A DNA stretch of 64,000 nucleotides from Salvia splendens (GCF_004379255.2 NC_056046.1:13392001-13456000); one strand, 5' to 3'. Counted from the stretch's first letter, positions 28,201 to 43,200 are shown. The notes: generated by a model not told the origin, from the letters alone. Numbers and translations: made by a program.

Positions 28201-31200
28201 CCAGAATTCTAGTGTTACATTCTCTTTAGCTGCAAGGTCATTCAATGATAAATATGATTCATGGGAGCCTCTTGTCGAACCAGTTGATGGATCATTGAGG
28301 TAAGCTTTTACTAGTTTAAATCTTTCATCATCCTTCCCTAATTGGTGGTAGAATTATGTAGCATAGAGTAATTAATACAGATGGAATAACTGTGCATAGT
28401 TGTCTTTGGCATTACAATGTCCAGATACATGTTTTCCTTTTCTTTGTCCTCTAGATAAATATATTGCCTCATATGGTAAGGAAATGTTAAAAGAGGAACT
28501 TAGTATCACTCACTCTCGTAATTTCTTGCAAGTAAGAAATTGTTATTATGTACATTTTGTCATGCATTTGACTTTCATAGTGATGTGGATAACGATTTGC
28601 CCTTACTTTTTTTTATTATCTATTATTCAACTGTAGTGTGGCCGTATAAAGCTGTTGGATGTAATGGCGGTAACTATAGTGATGGCCTCTCTAGTCTCTT
28701 TATTCTCTCATGCACATCCTTCGTCTATCTAATATTGTTCTATTTCTTTTTTAACCTTTATCTATTCTTTGGGGGGCGGCAGGGTTATCATTAACAGTTG
28801 TTTTCACTTTTCATAGGTACCAATATAACCCTAATGCTCCTGGTGTGGCTTCGGAGTTACGAATCACTTCGACAAGAGATCTCAACCTGAATGTGTCTGT
28901 TTCAAATGCAAATATGATTTTACAAGCCTATGCAAGCTGGAACAATCTTAGTCATGGCCAAGAGTCATGGGAGGTATATTTCTTCGTCTCCTGTTTTAGA
29001 TATTTAGTTTCTTTTTGTTGCCATGTCCATTAGTGCTAGATATAGGATTTCTGTAACTTGGTAGAGTACTGAGCAATCTGTCCATCAGAGAGGGAGACTT
29101 ATCAAATAATATTACCATTACCGGTGAAAGTCTTAAATTTGTTAACAGGAAGCAAGTTCTCCCTCTTGTGAAACCAGATCAATGACTGCTGTCCATCAAA
29201 GAAAACATCACTACATTGTACCCCAGAATAAGCTTGGAAAGGACATTTTTATCAGGGCCTCTGGAGTCCGGGGACTCCCTGATATAATTGAAATGCCAGC
29301 CGGAGACAGGAAGGCCCTTAAACTGCCTGTTCCAAAGAACATGCTGGACTCTCATCTGAAAGGAGATCTTCTTAAGAAGCTCCGACTCATGGTAACCATA
29401 ATTGTGGCTGAAGCTGAGGTGCGTTCCTGTCTGGATTTTCTTCTGATTTATACATGTGGTGTTACTGATGACTTGAAATGGACATGCGAAGATGAATATT
29501 TTTATGTGGATTATGTGTGGAAAATTTATGGCCGAGTTTTAACTTGTGTGACTGAGCAACACTGAACTCTTATTTACTGATGACGTATGTTGCAGTATAA
29601 AGTTTCGTATTTTTGCTTAAATTTCAATGTGTGTGTAGGGGGGTGAGGGTACTTAAAGATAAGTAGATTGGATATGTAAAATTAACACGATACTCCAAAT
29701 TTTCTAATGACGGAAGATCGAGTCTAGTTTACTGCTTAATTGGCCCTCAGATCACTCGATGAATTAATATACATGCTATCAGCATGTGCATTTAATTGTG
29801 ATTATCATCTGATCATGGATTTTCCTTCTCTGGTTGAAAAACATACATTCTTGAAATGTGGTTCTAAACGATGGTCCCTACCAACATTTTGGTGATAACT
29901 GATGCATGTTTTTGGAAATGCTGTTTGTTTGAGTTCAACGTCTTCACTGCCTTAATGAGATTTAGTTATTGACTTGAGCATGCAGTGATACCGTATACAA
30001 GTTCTATGTACTAGTTGGTTGTCATCCTGGTTAACAATTTTCGGGGCAGTGATTTGATGTGAGGATTTTCCTCAAGTGTAGTTATTAACATGGTTTAAAA
30101 AAGCATTTGTAAGGAGCACAAGGCTCGAAAAAAACCACATGAATTTCTTTTTGCATTCGTTTTGGGTTTTGTGTGGATTGAAAACGAATGGTTTCACGTT
30201 TTAGGCTCCAAGCATCAATTTCAAGTGGCATGTGTAAAAATAGCTCTAATTAAAAGGATTAAAGGAAAAATGACTATAAATTGGAACGCAAACCCCACGT
30301 TCTGATTCAGTACTCTCGCTCCTCTCACATCTCTCTCTGTCTAATTATGTGTTTTCATATATTTGCTACTCCCTTTGTCCCATAAAAACATGCTTATATT
30401 CATTATTTGTCGTGCCATAAAAACATCCATTTCTTCCCTTTTTCCCTTTTTTGCATTAATACCCCTTCAAAGCTATCACATTACATAACAATACCTTTAA
30501 AGTGGGCCCCTTCTTCCACTCACAATACAAATAACACTAAAGTATGACCCTTTCTCCACTAACAGTACAGACAACACTAAATTTCTTAACACTTGTGCCC
30601 AAAAGGTTTGTGCATGTTTTTATGGGATGAAAGGAGCATGTTTTTATGTGTTTTATTATACATTAAATATAATTTATATGTTTTTATGATTCATGCGTTG
30701 AGATTTAAAGGCTTTTAAAACTTTGGGTCTCAGTTCTTATGAATTACAATGTCCATGCAACATCAGACGATCATATATGTTATTGATCTTTCTCATGATG
30801 CTTCTGTCTATTTATTTGATTGCGCAGCTCTTGAAGCTTGAGGGTCTATCCTCACATCAATTCAGTGTTGCTGTCCATGTTTTTAAAAATCAGAGTCAAC
30901 TTAGTCAATCACACCTAAACCAACAAAGTGCGCGAACTTGTGGAATTGAGCCAAGAGGTTCTGAATCTTCAGACATTATATTCGTGAAGTGGAATGAAGT
31001 ATTCTTCTTCAAAACTGATTCAGTGGTTCGTTTCTAAACTGCTTGAATGATAAATTATGCTTAAGCTGGTATATCTCCCGCATATGCTATATCGACTTCA
31101 TTTAGTTGATTTTTTGGATTTGTTAAATATATTTCTCGTATGTACTTGGATCTTTGAGTACATGCACATATACATATAAGTTCTTGAAGTGGATTGCCTT

Positions 31201-34200
31201 TATTGTATTAGGGGGTGTTTACTTAGCGGATCAGCCTAGTTGGATAAAAAATGGTATAGGCTAATCCCTTGTTTACTTAGATGGATTGGAATTTTGGGAT
31301 ATCCCAAAGCCCTCGGTAACTCCTATCATTTTGATAATTTTATTTGATTCATATCCCATTCAAAAGGTGGGATTAGAGAAATTCATGTAACATGGATAAA
31401 ATACTCAATCATCTATCTTAACTATGAGAAGTAAACACCCCCTTAGCAGCTCATATTGCATTTTCTCATCTCCTGCATTTGGCTGCTCAAACATATCTTG
31501 AATAATCCCCGGATCTGTACCAATAGAGCTAATTCTGTTTAAAAAGACTGAAAGGGATAATAGCCATACCTGAAACCCTATACCTCCCATATTTTACTTC
31601 CAGCCCATCCATCCCCAATTTCACCGGGTAACTTTGGTGAGGGCTGAGAGAAGTGCTGGAAAGGAGGGCAAGGCTTATGGACTTGATAGGCATAGTTTCC
31701 CTCTCTTAATTACTGCCAGTTTTTCACTCAAATTATAATATGGATCGCGTTTGAGTAAAAAACTTCTGAAAAAGGAAAGTCTAATCTGTGTCAGTTTGTT
31801 TCCTCAAGTTCTTCTTTGAAATAACACATTTGGGTACTTAATGTATCCCGTCCAAACTTTGGAGCATAATGTGCATCAAAATAACAAGTTAGGAGTGTTA
31901 AGTGCAAAAGAAATATTCTAAAAATGTAAATCTTGCTGGATGATTCAGCTGCCAATGGAAATATGTTGTCAAGTGCCAAATCCACTGGGTCAGGTGGTTT
32001 AGTTCCAAGATAAAAGAGGTCCTATTTTTATATAAAAAATTGCAAACATGAAGTTCAGAATTTTAGTTTAAGTGGTTTAGTTCCAATAAAAAAGAGTTCA
32101 TATTATTAAGCAAAAAAAGTGCAAAATATTATGCTTGAAATGTTACATGCAAATAAATATGCTTGAAAATGCAAATCTTGCTGGATTAGTCAGCCACCAA
32201 TAGGAATATGTTACAAACTGCCAAAATTAACTAGTTTTTGGGGTTTAGTTTCAAGAAAGAGAGTGCATATGATTAAGTGCGAACAAAAAAGCCTGCAAGT
32301 TCAGATGGACTAAGCCACTAAGTGTAATTATCACAGGTTTTGTATAAGTGTAACTATCAGATATACTTAAAAAAGCTATTTATTTTTATCTCTGTTGATG
32401 AGTCAGTGAATTGACTGACCTGCTTTAATCATTGAGTTGAGCCCGTACCATGTGCCAGTTGGTACTATAATCTAATCGTGAACGTGGGCCAGGCAATCTC
32501 TTGTGCAAAGCTTTTTGACCGTTTTGATTGAATGATTATTGAAACTGTTGGTGTCATTTGTGATTCGCTAGTAACCTTTTTGATGTTTTAGTATATCTCT
32601 TCTGGCTCCACCGTTATGTTTATATTTCACATATCAACTCCTTCTGGCATTGCATCTTGCTAGCCATGGACATAGCTATTTGAGATTATCAGTTCTTATT
32701 CGCAGTATGAGTATCAGCTTAGTGGCCACATCTTACTTTATGTGTTTTACAGGACTGCTGCATGCTGGAATTTACTGTAACTGAGACTGGAAAAGGTAAT
32801 TTTTTGTTTCCTATGGACTCAATGTGTTGACATAACAATGACCAATTAAAGAATAAAAGTGTATTTGCAAAGTTGAGAACATTGTTTTAGTGGCACTTCA
32901 TCTATAACATTATACACACCATTGTATGCACATGAGATAAATTAAGCTTATCTTTAGTTATCTTTCCTAGTGAAAATATTAATTATACACAAACTTATAC
33001 CAGTTGAAATATATTTTTATAAAGCACAGTTCCCACAACAATAGATGCTTTATCTGCATCCAATCATTTCCTGGATAGATTTGTCAAATCAAGAATTTCT
33101 GACTCTTTCTGACTTTTGTTTACTTGTCCTGGAATATGTGGAGCTAAACCAAAAAAACCAATTAAATGTACATTTTCCTTCAGATTTCCCCTTTCTTTTG
33201 TTGAGAAACCTTGCTCAGATTTCCAAAGTAGAGTTTCTCACAGACCTTGTTCTAAACTGATTATTCACTTTGATTTGGCGTTGCAGAGGAAGCAGTTGGA
33301 TCATGTTCCTGTTCTTTGAAAGAGTTGACTAGGGCTCATGCCAACTCGAATTCCATTAATGATCTGAATGAGTTCTGGCTAGAGCTGTCATCTAGAGAAT
33401 CTTCGGTGACCCTTCCCCTTCCCTTATCCCCTTCCTTTTCTTTTGTAGACATAAATGGATGACACTCCTTGTTTTTCCGTTCAAGAGTGTCTGTGGAGTT
33501 CAAGAAATAGAACTGAGTGGGAGCTCCTCTGTCAGCTACATTTTTAACCTGATATCCCTTTGTTATGCAGCTGGAAGGCAGAAGCAGAAAAGTTGGTAGA
33601 ATCAAATGTGCTGTGTTCTTGCGACCTAGACTCGGAACTGAAAGTCCTAAACCAATAAATGGATTCAGGAAATCTGGTTCAATTCAGATTAGCACATCCC
33701 CAGAGGGACCATGGACGACAATGAGGTTAAATTATGGTTCGCCTGTTGCATGTTGGAAACTAGGAAATAATCTGGTTGCAAGTGAAGTCTGTGTATGTGA
33801 TGGAAACAGATATGTCAGCATTAGATCTCTGGTATCAGTTCGTAATAATACCGAATTTACTCTGGATTTATGCCTCAAGCTCAGGGCTACAAACGCAGAT
33901 ACAAAGTCAGAAAGTGGTGAGAGGAAGATGGCTCAGTATGACGGGAGTAAATTGGCAACTGAGGAACTGTTTGAATCTCAGAATTACAGCACTACTAATG
34001 GTTGGTTTGCATGTTCCAACTTTGAGGAGGTAAATAATAAGCAGAAAATGTTTTTTGTACTATTAAATATAGATGAGATTGTAGAATTATATCTCATCTT
34101 CAAGTCAATTTGTTTAAATGACAGAGCACATGGTAATACTATGTATCATGCTCGGTGTTAAGGCCCTTGTTTCTTGTCCCACATTGACTTCTATAAGTTT

Positions 34201-37200
34201 GGACAACCCTCCCCTCTTATAAGGCCTTTTTTAGGGGGTGAATGACCCACCCATTTCTACACTCAATATACGCTCAACTTTGTGGAAGCTAATGGTTGTG
34301 TTTTATGACGTGGTCTGAATAGTCCATGCCACAATCTTTCCCTAAAGTTATCTGGAATTTAACTCCAGATTCCGAATTCACTGCCTATCTTGAAGCCACT
34401 ATATGTGAATTTACACATTAGTTAACTATACTTGTATATAAACATGGGTTTCTGAATGTACGGATGTAGATATTGGCATGTATTGAGAGAGAGAGGAGAG
34501 AGAGAGTGATCTAGTAGGAAGAGGAGAAATTCCTGTTATGGTAGTGAGTTTCTTGTCTAAGAAAGTGGTTATATTGACTGGATGGTGAATGATTAACTAG
34601 TCACTATATACGTGTTGCAGGAACTGTCCAGAGTCGACTTGCCTTCAGGATTGGAATGGATTGATGAATGGCATGTTGATAATACATCTGCCAACACAGT
34701 TGATGGATGGGTATATGCTCCAGATTATGAAAGTTTGAAGTGGCCAGTTTCATACAGTTCACCAGAATATGTGAATCGCGCTAGGCAAAGGAGGTGGACA
34801 AGGAACAAGAGACACGTAGCTGAGGGTCTGAAGTCGCAAATAATGATTGGGTCTCTAAAACCTGGAGAAACTATTCCTATTCCCTTACCTTGCCTTGATC
34901 AGTCAGCCTCGTATCTGTTGTATCTGAAACCTGTAATAATAGAAGCTACTAACCAATATTCATGGAGTTCTGTCATGGATATATCTTCTCAGTCACAGGA
35001 TTTGGAGAGATCAGGTGAAATCCGAGAAGTTTGTGTCTCCAATCTGACGGAGTCTGAAAAACTCTTGTGTTGCACCGAAATAAGTGAAAGTTCATCAAAT
35101 AGTTCGCATGGTTTGTGGTTTTGCTTGAGCATCCAAGCCACTGAAATTGCAAAGGATACCCAGTTTAATTCAATACTGGATTGGACTGTTGTTGTTAAAC
35201 CTCCTGTATCGATTGCTAACTATCTCCCACTTGCAGCTGAAATTTCACTTCTTGAGATGCAAGCAAGTGGTCATTTTCTTTCCTGCTACAGAGGGGTGTC
35301 TGGTCCAGGGGAAAGTGTCAGGGTGTATGATGCTGACATAAGAAATCCCTTGTACTTCTCTTTGCTTCCCCAGAAAGGATGGCTGCCACTACATGTCAGT
35401 CTATCAATTTTCCATTTTTCTTTCTCTTTCCTGGGAGAACGTATATTCCTAAATATGACTATTTCAAGGGTAGTTAACTTGCATTGTTTTGTATTAGGAG
35501 GCCGTTTTGGTATCACATCCTAACAGTTCACCATCAAAGACAATAAATTTGAGAAGCTCTGTGTCTGGAAGGTTTGAAATTATTATTATATCTTATGCTT
35601 TTCATTTACTATGGACCAGAACTAATTTGTGCAATATACTTTTCATGTGCAGGATTGTTCAAATTATTATTGAGCAGAATAATTCCAATGAAGTTCCTTT
35701 GCAACCAAAGATTATTAAAGTGTATTCTCCATATTGGCTCGGAGTTGCAAGATGCCCGGCACTTAGTTTCAGGCTTGTTGATGTCAATGCTAGAAAAATG
35801 AAGAAGAATCCACTGTCTTTTCACACCAAAAAGAGCGAAGAGGTCATTCTCGAGGAGATTACTGAGGAGGATATACATGAAGGTTATACACTTGCATCTG
35901 CATTGAACTTCAAATCTCTTGGCCTGTCTGCATCTATTGGTCACTCTGGAGAAGAGAATTTTGGACCTGTTAAGGATCTTTCTCCACTTGGGGACATGGT
36001 AAACAGCGTGAAAGTTCTGCACCTTGATTTATATTAGGTTTTATCTGATCATGATTTTGTTTATTGTTAGGATGGATCTCTGGACATTTTTGCTTATAAT
36101 GCCGACGGGAAGTGTATGCAACTCTTTGTATCTACAAAGCCTTCCCCGTACCAGTCTGTCCCAACAAAGGTGGTTTATCTCTTCATTAACATGATTCCTG
36201 CTTTTATGTGTAACTTATGCCTGCCTTTTTTTAGGTAATCTCCATTCGACCGTTTATGACGTTTACGAACAGAGTTGGTCAAAATATGTTCTTGAAGTTC
36301 AGCAGTGAAGATGAACCTAAGACTTTGCGGGTGTCAGATGCCAGAGTCTCCTTTGTACATAATAAAACACAAGGACCTCATCTAATTCAGGTCAGTGCAT
36401 CAGTTCTCAGCTTTTAAGTATGATTAGCTCTTTTGACAATAGTACTGAATGATGCATAATTATGTAGTCCTAATATTAAATGTTAATGGCTGCATTTAAG
36501 CAGTTAATCACATCTCGCAAGCAGTAGCTTGAGTTCACAACTTAAAAGACCAGGCAGTACTTAATCAGATTATGAATCCTGTGCATGTTTGTAAACCTCC
36601 TCCATGTCAACATCAGCCTCAAATGCATTTCTCAGTTTTTTTAATATCCGGTTGGTGTGGGGATATTCATATAGTAAATGTTTAATTCATGTTTACTGGC
36701 TTTGTTTTAACTAATTTTGGTCATACTGTATAGGTACGGTTACACGATACAGATTGGACATTTCCTATTCAAATAGTGAAGGAGGATACTATCACACTGG
36801 TCTTAACGAAACATAATGGTACACGGATATTCGTACGAGCAGAAATTCGAGGCTATGAGGAGGGCTCTCGATTTATAATCGTATTCCGCCTTGGATCAGC
36901 TAATGGTCCTATTAGGTATCCTGGCCTCTACTTTTTCAATGGCTAACATCTTCATATAGACTTCTAAAAGTTTAATGTGCATTCCTCAGTACTAAAAGAG
37001 ATGTGTTAATCATATGTGAGAAATACATTGTGGGACCAATTTTCTGTATATTCATTCATCAACTTAATGCACCTATATATAATACCAGAGTCCTAATACT
37101 AATAGAACTAGGAATCCTAAGATAACTAGGAAAGTTTATTAAAATCTAATACTCAATGACCATATATAACTCCAGCACTCCCCAACAACCTAGAACATAG

Positions 37201-40200
37201 ATAATTATGTCTAGCTTGTCACAGAAGAAGCATCAAAATAATTATTAACTCAAAACTAGGATTCGTCAGCATTGACAAATTATTGCCTTCAAAATGGGAA
37301 GATCGATTCCCTTCTCCAATATCTTCTTCCTCTTTAGATTTCAACTCAACAACAGCGACAAAAGTCAGTTGAGACCTTGAAATTTCTTGAACTTTGTATA
37401 CTCATCAGCTGAAATGGTGACTTGAGTTAACAAAGGAGCATCCTCTTGTGACAAGAAAGTTTGGACACATCAGAAGGTGATGATGATGGTCGATTGACTT
37501 GTATAGTATGTGAGTCCGAATAATTCAAAGCATAAGTTTGGTTTCCGCTATTCTTAGCATCACGGGCACCACATAAGGACCATAATATATTTCTCCTCCT
37601 CACACATAATTTCCCCCCAGAAAAAGCTTTACAGAACCAACTTTTACCAAAAACAGAATCTGAACCTTTACCAAAACAGTATCACACCAATTTGATACTG
37701 ACCCAACTAAACAGGTAAACAAAGCAACTCGCCCAAGACAAGATGCAACCAACCAATCAAACGATATAAACCTCAAATGGAAGCTGGTATACAATGCCAA
37801 CCAGGTATTGACCCAAACATATACAGAGATTGACAGCGGACGTCGAGATGATTCAAACGAGACCGTACGGAGCAAATCCCGGCAACTCACGCGCCCTTAC
37901 GCACACAAAAAGCAGGTTCTGGACAGAACCCCCCCCCCCCCCCCCCCCGTTATGCAGGAGAGTCACACTCACTGCTTTTGGCCGCTGGACTTCAGGCAAA
38001 GGTCACTCCAGTGGAGCGCACCTCCCTGGCCGGGTGGCTTCCACTGGTTGTGCTTAAATCTGAATGGGTGGCTCCCCTCCCTTTTTACCCAAAAATTACC
38101 CAAAAAAACTTTTAACTGTTAGAACCCTAATTTTGAATTCCTAGATCTTATTGTTCCTGATACCAAGTTAAGCATATGTGAGAAACATACAGTGGGACTA
38201 ATTATTCTGTATGTTCATAAACTCATAATACACCTTTTTACTACCTCCGTCCACCAAAAATAGACATTGTACTACCTAATACTAAATTACCCTATATAAT
38301 TCCAACAAGATGAACGTTATCAAGTTATACTTCTAGTTATTTGGACAAGAAAACATTGAATATACTATTAAAAAAAGGAAAAGAAGCCTTAGGAAAATGC
38401 TGATATTAAAGGAGACTTCCAAGTCCTCATAGCTGGCACCCTTGTATGGTTGATCCAGAAACCACCTGCCCAGTCCCTATTCCTTACAATTTTCCCGATC
38501 CTATTCCATGCGGTGGGCGAAGCAAATATGAGCATATATTATACACCCCTTGTCTTGCAAGAATGCTGTTTTTGGGGAATGAAATGTGTTGGATGTATCC
38601 ATGAACCTATACACACAAAATGTTTCAAGAAAGTTATGCAGGTTCTTCTGTCATGATTACATTATGTTGTTCTCCATGCCTTATTAGTAGTTGGAGCATC
38701 CCGTTCAGCTTTAATGATTCCTCATAGGGGTGAGCATTCGGGTTTCGGTTTGGTTTTTAGCCTAAACCGAAATAAAATCGAAAAACCGAATTTAGTTCAA
38801 AACCCAAACCGAACCGGACCGAAACCGAAAACCGATCTAAACCGAAAAAACCAAAATTAATTTCGAAAAAAACAAAAACCGAAAAAACCATACATATATT
38901 AATATATGTATATAATATAGGAGTATTATATATATATAAAATTAATAGAATATATATAGAATACATATTATATATTAAATTAATAGAATATATATATAAT
39001 TCGGTTTTTCGGTTTTTTTCGCCCGAACCAAACCGAACTGAAAAATCAAAATTTTTATATTTTTAAAACCGAACTGAAAAACGGAAAAAACCGAACCGAA
39101 TTTCAAAATTTCGGTTTGATTCGGTTTGGATATTCGGTTTTCGTTATTTTTGCTCAGTCCTAATTCCTCATGTGCTATGAACACCTTTAGGAACCTGCGG
39201 TGACCTTTCTGTATTTTTTTTCTGCATTGGCAGAGTGGAGTGGAATGTGATTAAGAGGCTGATTATAGTTGCTTATATAGATTTAAATCCTGAGAACTCT
39301 GTTTTAACTTAAGTGATTAGACAAGTCTCTCTCCATTAGCTCCCGGAAACCAAGGCATTGACCAATGTGGCCATTTCTGAATTTACACTAGTTTACGGGA
39401 TGCTTAAATTCTTTATTTTTTCTGCTGTTCTCATTATTTTTTCTGAACAGGATTGAGAACAGAACGAAAGGTAGTATAATAAGATTTCGACAAACTGGTT
39501 TTGGTGATGATGCTTGGATTAAGTTACAGCCACTGTCAACAGTAAACTTTTCTTGGGAGGATCCCTATGGCCAAAAAAATATTGACGCTGAGTTCTATAC
39601 CGGCATTCATACTGGGGTTTACAAAGTTGATCTGGATAAAGCTGGATCGTCCTCTATTGATGACAACTGTGGTTTCTTTATCCATGTTGCAAATATTGGA
39701 GATATTAAAGTTGCTAGGTTTATGAACAGACATTATACAAATTCACATGAAAGAAGTGGAGCTCCAATGCTGGGGGGGAATTGGGGAAATACTGATATCC
39801 ATGCCAAGACAACAGAACAAGGATCTCCACTTGAGATTATACTAGAGTTGGGTGTTGTCGGCGTCTCCGTCATGGACCATAGACCAAGAGAGCTTGCCTA
39901 CTTGTACATGGAGAAATTTTTCATATCCTATTCGACTGGCTATGATGGTGGAACAACAAGCAGGTTTAACATTACCTTGTTTGGTTTTGTTAACTTTAAA
40001 ATTAGTTTTGTTTCAGAAGAACTTGACCTGGCATGATATAAAATAATCACTTTGCTTGGCTGTTACCTTTTGCCTCATTGGTCTTTATGTCTTGGATGAG
40101 CATTCTTCTTGTACGCATCTACTTAGATGAGCATTCCTCTTATAGTCTTATATATATGTTTGATGTTTGAGCTTCATAACTTATATTCGATGTTGGAAAA

Positions 40201-43200
40201 TCTGCTTATGCAGTATTTCCTCATTCTTTTGACAAAATTCTTTCTAAACACTCAACAGACGCACTGATCCAATTGTATATTTGAATAGCGATGTGATCTT
40301 CACTGGTTTTAAATTATTTACTTGCTCTCTTGTCAGGTTCAAGCTTATACTTGGTTACATGCAGTTAGACAACCAGCTTCCTCTGACAGTGATGCCAGTA
40401 CTTCTTGCGCCTGACCAGACTCCTGACGTGCAGCATCCAGTGTTCAAAATGACCATTACTATACGCAATGAAAGCCTTGATGGTCTCCAGATCTACCCTT
40501 ATGTTTACATACGGGTATTGCCTTTGAAGATAATTTCAGTATAGAGATGAATTTTCCTGCAGACTATTGCTCATTTTTTTTTATTTGTTGACAGGTAATT
40601 GATAAAATCTGGAGGCTTAATATCCATGAGCCAATTATTTGGGCTTTTGTAGATTTCTTCAACAATATCCAACTAGATCGTATTCCACAAACTTCGGGTG
40701 TCACTCAAGTTGATCCTGAAATACGCGTTGAGTAAGTATCATTTATACATTTAATTAAATTAAATTTCTATAGGCTGCTATCTGGCCCTTTGCATCTACT
40801 TTCTGCCACTTGTTGGTACCTTCAGTTGCTTCAGGTATGCTTGATAGAGTCAAGGGTGCTTATATTTATAAAAGGAGAGAGATGCATGAAAATACTTGAA
40901 TTGAAGGCTCCATCAGCTTCCTGCCCAAGCATAAAATGTCACATAATACGACCCTCACCCTGATCAATTTATATTACTACCTGCCCTCTACTTAACTAAC
41001 AAGAAAAAATAGGGTACAGAAACACTAGAAAATGATCGAACTGATCTAACCAATTGGTGGTCTCCAAGGTGTTCGTATTTATAAACAAGAGAAAAATAGG
41101 ATCCTCTAGGCAATATTATTCTTACTCCCTCCGTCTTATTCAAGATGACCACTTTCTTGAATGGCATGGAGTTTTAGTTGTTGAGGGTATTCTGTTGAAT
41201 CTTTTAATGAGAGAGAACAAAGAGGTTGTTCAACTATCTTTTAAGCCTAGCTGTTTTATGTAAACCATATGGATGTCCAAAAGATCTCCAATATCAACAG
41301 TGCAAGCATAATGCTTTAAAGTATATAAGTTTATTACTTCTGAGTAATGTAAGAATGGATTCTTTTACTAAATGTGTGATTGGGTACTTATCCTTGTTTC
41401 AGCTTGATTGACATTTCTGAGGTAAGATTGAAGATTGCTTTGGAGACTGCACCAGCCCAAAGACCTCATGGACTTCTCGGTGTGTGGGGTCCTGTTCTTT
41501 CAGCTGTTGGGAATGCATTTAAAATTCAGGTCTGAGGTTGTTGTTTGTGTTGTGTGTCTTTTCGATTTAAATATGTGTCCTCTAACCATACCAGAGTACT
41601 AGGTTTCCCTTAGATTTAGCTCTTTGAGCTTGTTTTGTGATGAACTAGTTCCAGTTGCATTAACTTATAGATCCTGACACAATTGAAGAACAAAACTCAT
41701 GCAGCTGTCCTCTGTCTTCCTTGAATCCTGTTTATTTGTGATCGTTTTTAAAAAAATTGTTTCCCTTTAAGGCGAATGTGGATACAACATCAGTTTGTTT
41801 CAAAATAATTAATTTCTCAGTTCAAGCTAAAATAATATGAATCCATATAACATAATATATCCATGTATTTTACATATCAACTGTAATTAACTACGTCAGG
41901 TTCATCTGCGGAAAGTAACACACAAGGACAGATTTCTTAGGAAGAGTTCTGTGGTTTCTGCAATTGGGAACCGCTTATGGAGAGATCTGATCCATAATCC
42001 ATTGCATTTAATCTTCTCGGTAGATGTACTTGGCATGACAAGTTCCACTTTGGCTTCTCTAAGCAAAGGTTTCGCAGAGCTGTCAACTGATGGGCAATTT
42101 CTCCAACTTCGCTCGAAGCAGGTATTAAACATTCTGTATATCTCAATAATAGTATGTGGATGTTTCTTTGACTTTGCATATTGGACAAAGGTGTGGTCAA
42201 GAAGGATTACTGGTGTTGGTGATGGATTTGTTCAAGGAACTGAAGCTCTTGCACAAGGTGTAGTTTTTGGGGTGTCAGGGGTTGTGAGGAAACCTGTAGA
42301 AAGTGCCAGACAAAATGGTGTTCTTGGCCTTGCCCATGGACTTGGACAAGCTTTCCTGGGATTTATTGTACAGCCAATGAGTGGGGCACTTGATTTTTTC
42401 TCTTTAACTGTCGATGGAATTGGTGCAAGTTGCTCCAGGTGTTTCGAAATTATAAACAGCAAGACAAACTTCCAGAGAATACGAAACCCACGGGCATTTC
42501 ACTCTGACAATATACTAAGAGAATACTCTGAGAGGGAGGCACTTGGTCAGGTATTATACACCTCTCTTAGATTTGGTATCTGATTCGATTAATGCCAATT
42601 GCCTTCAGCTGGAGAACCACTCTAGCTCATAATATCACAATTTTTTTCCAGTGTTAAACTTGACCTTTTGGATTCTTTATATACTGATATAATGGATGCA
42701 TTCAATGAACAATAATTGTAGTTCCCTCTACTTTTCTAGATTCTAGCGGGTCTAGAATACGTATATAGAATTACGATTTAACTAGAAAAGTTGAGTTCTT
42801 TATGATGAATTATGAACCTAGTGCGAACAGTATTGCATATTGTTTGAACACACTAACCTGGCACGCTCTGTTTCAGATGATACTTTACCTTGCTGAAGCA
42901 AGTCGGAATTTGGGATGTACCGAAATATTCAAAGAGCCATCTAAATTTGCATGGTCAGATTGTTATGAAGATTACTTTGTGGTGCCCTATCAACGGATTG
43001 TTTTAGTGACAAACAGGCGAGTGATGCTTCTCCAGGTAAATTGCTTGATCCTATGTCCTTCAAATTTTGACCCTCATTATAAAAGTACTTACCTTTAGAA
43101 ATTCCATAATATCTTGTGTGTGAAGTGTGTGGCCCCTGATGAGATGGATAAAAAGCCCTGCAAAATAATCTGGGATGCACCTTGGGAAGAAGTTATGGCA

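Larger units (their letters stand above)
30828..33405 (+). other. VPS13: C2-like insertion in VPS13 (exons 30828-31025, 32753-32795, 33287-33405)
   Basis: Residues about 2584-2704 of the visible protein contain FSVAVHVFKNQSQ, then IIFVKWNEVFFFKTDSV and a strand CCMLEFTVTETGKG. That is the usual layout of a C2 beta-sandwich, where W-N-E-x-F-x-F is the classic C2 block. Plant VPS13 proteins of this group carry a C2 domain. The obvious Asp clusters needed for calcium binding are not seen, so calcium-independent membrane or protein binding is more likely (inference). Confidence 0.72.
33571..39963 (+). other. VPS13: VAB (SHR-BD, VPS13 adaptor-binding) region
   Basis: Exons: 33571-34029, 34621-35394, 35498-35571, 35654-35998, 36071-36169, 36235-36390, 36734-36914, 39451-39963. 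The VAB module recruits VPS13 to membranes through adaptor proteins. It is built of repeats that each hold a conserved Asn; candidates here are LVSVRNNTEFTLDLCLK, PPVSIANYLPLAAEISL, TFTNRVGQNMFLKFSSE and RIENRTKGSIIRFRQTG. SPEYVNRARQRRWTRNKRH is the typical R/W-rich block. In plants this domain was first named for SHRUBBY, which binds SHORT-ROOT. The partner of this paralogue is unknown. Confidence 0.85.

Noticed and set aside
37808..38122. ORF with a proline run
   Set aside because: Arises from a C20 tract inside the non-coding interior of the LTR element 37004-38307.
42122..42190. Treating 42122-42190 as exon
   Set aside because: It has GT and AG borders and interrupts a conserved ATG_C stretch, so I kept it as intron and listed retention only as a possibility.
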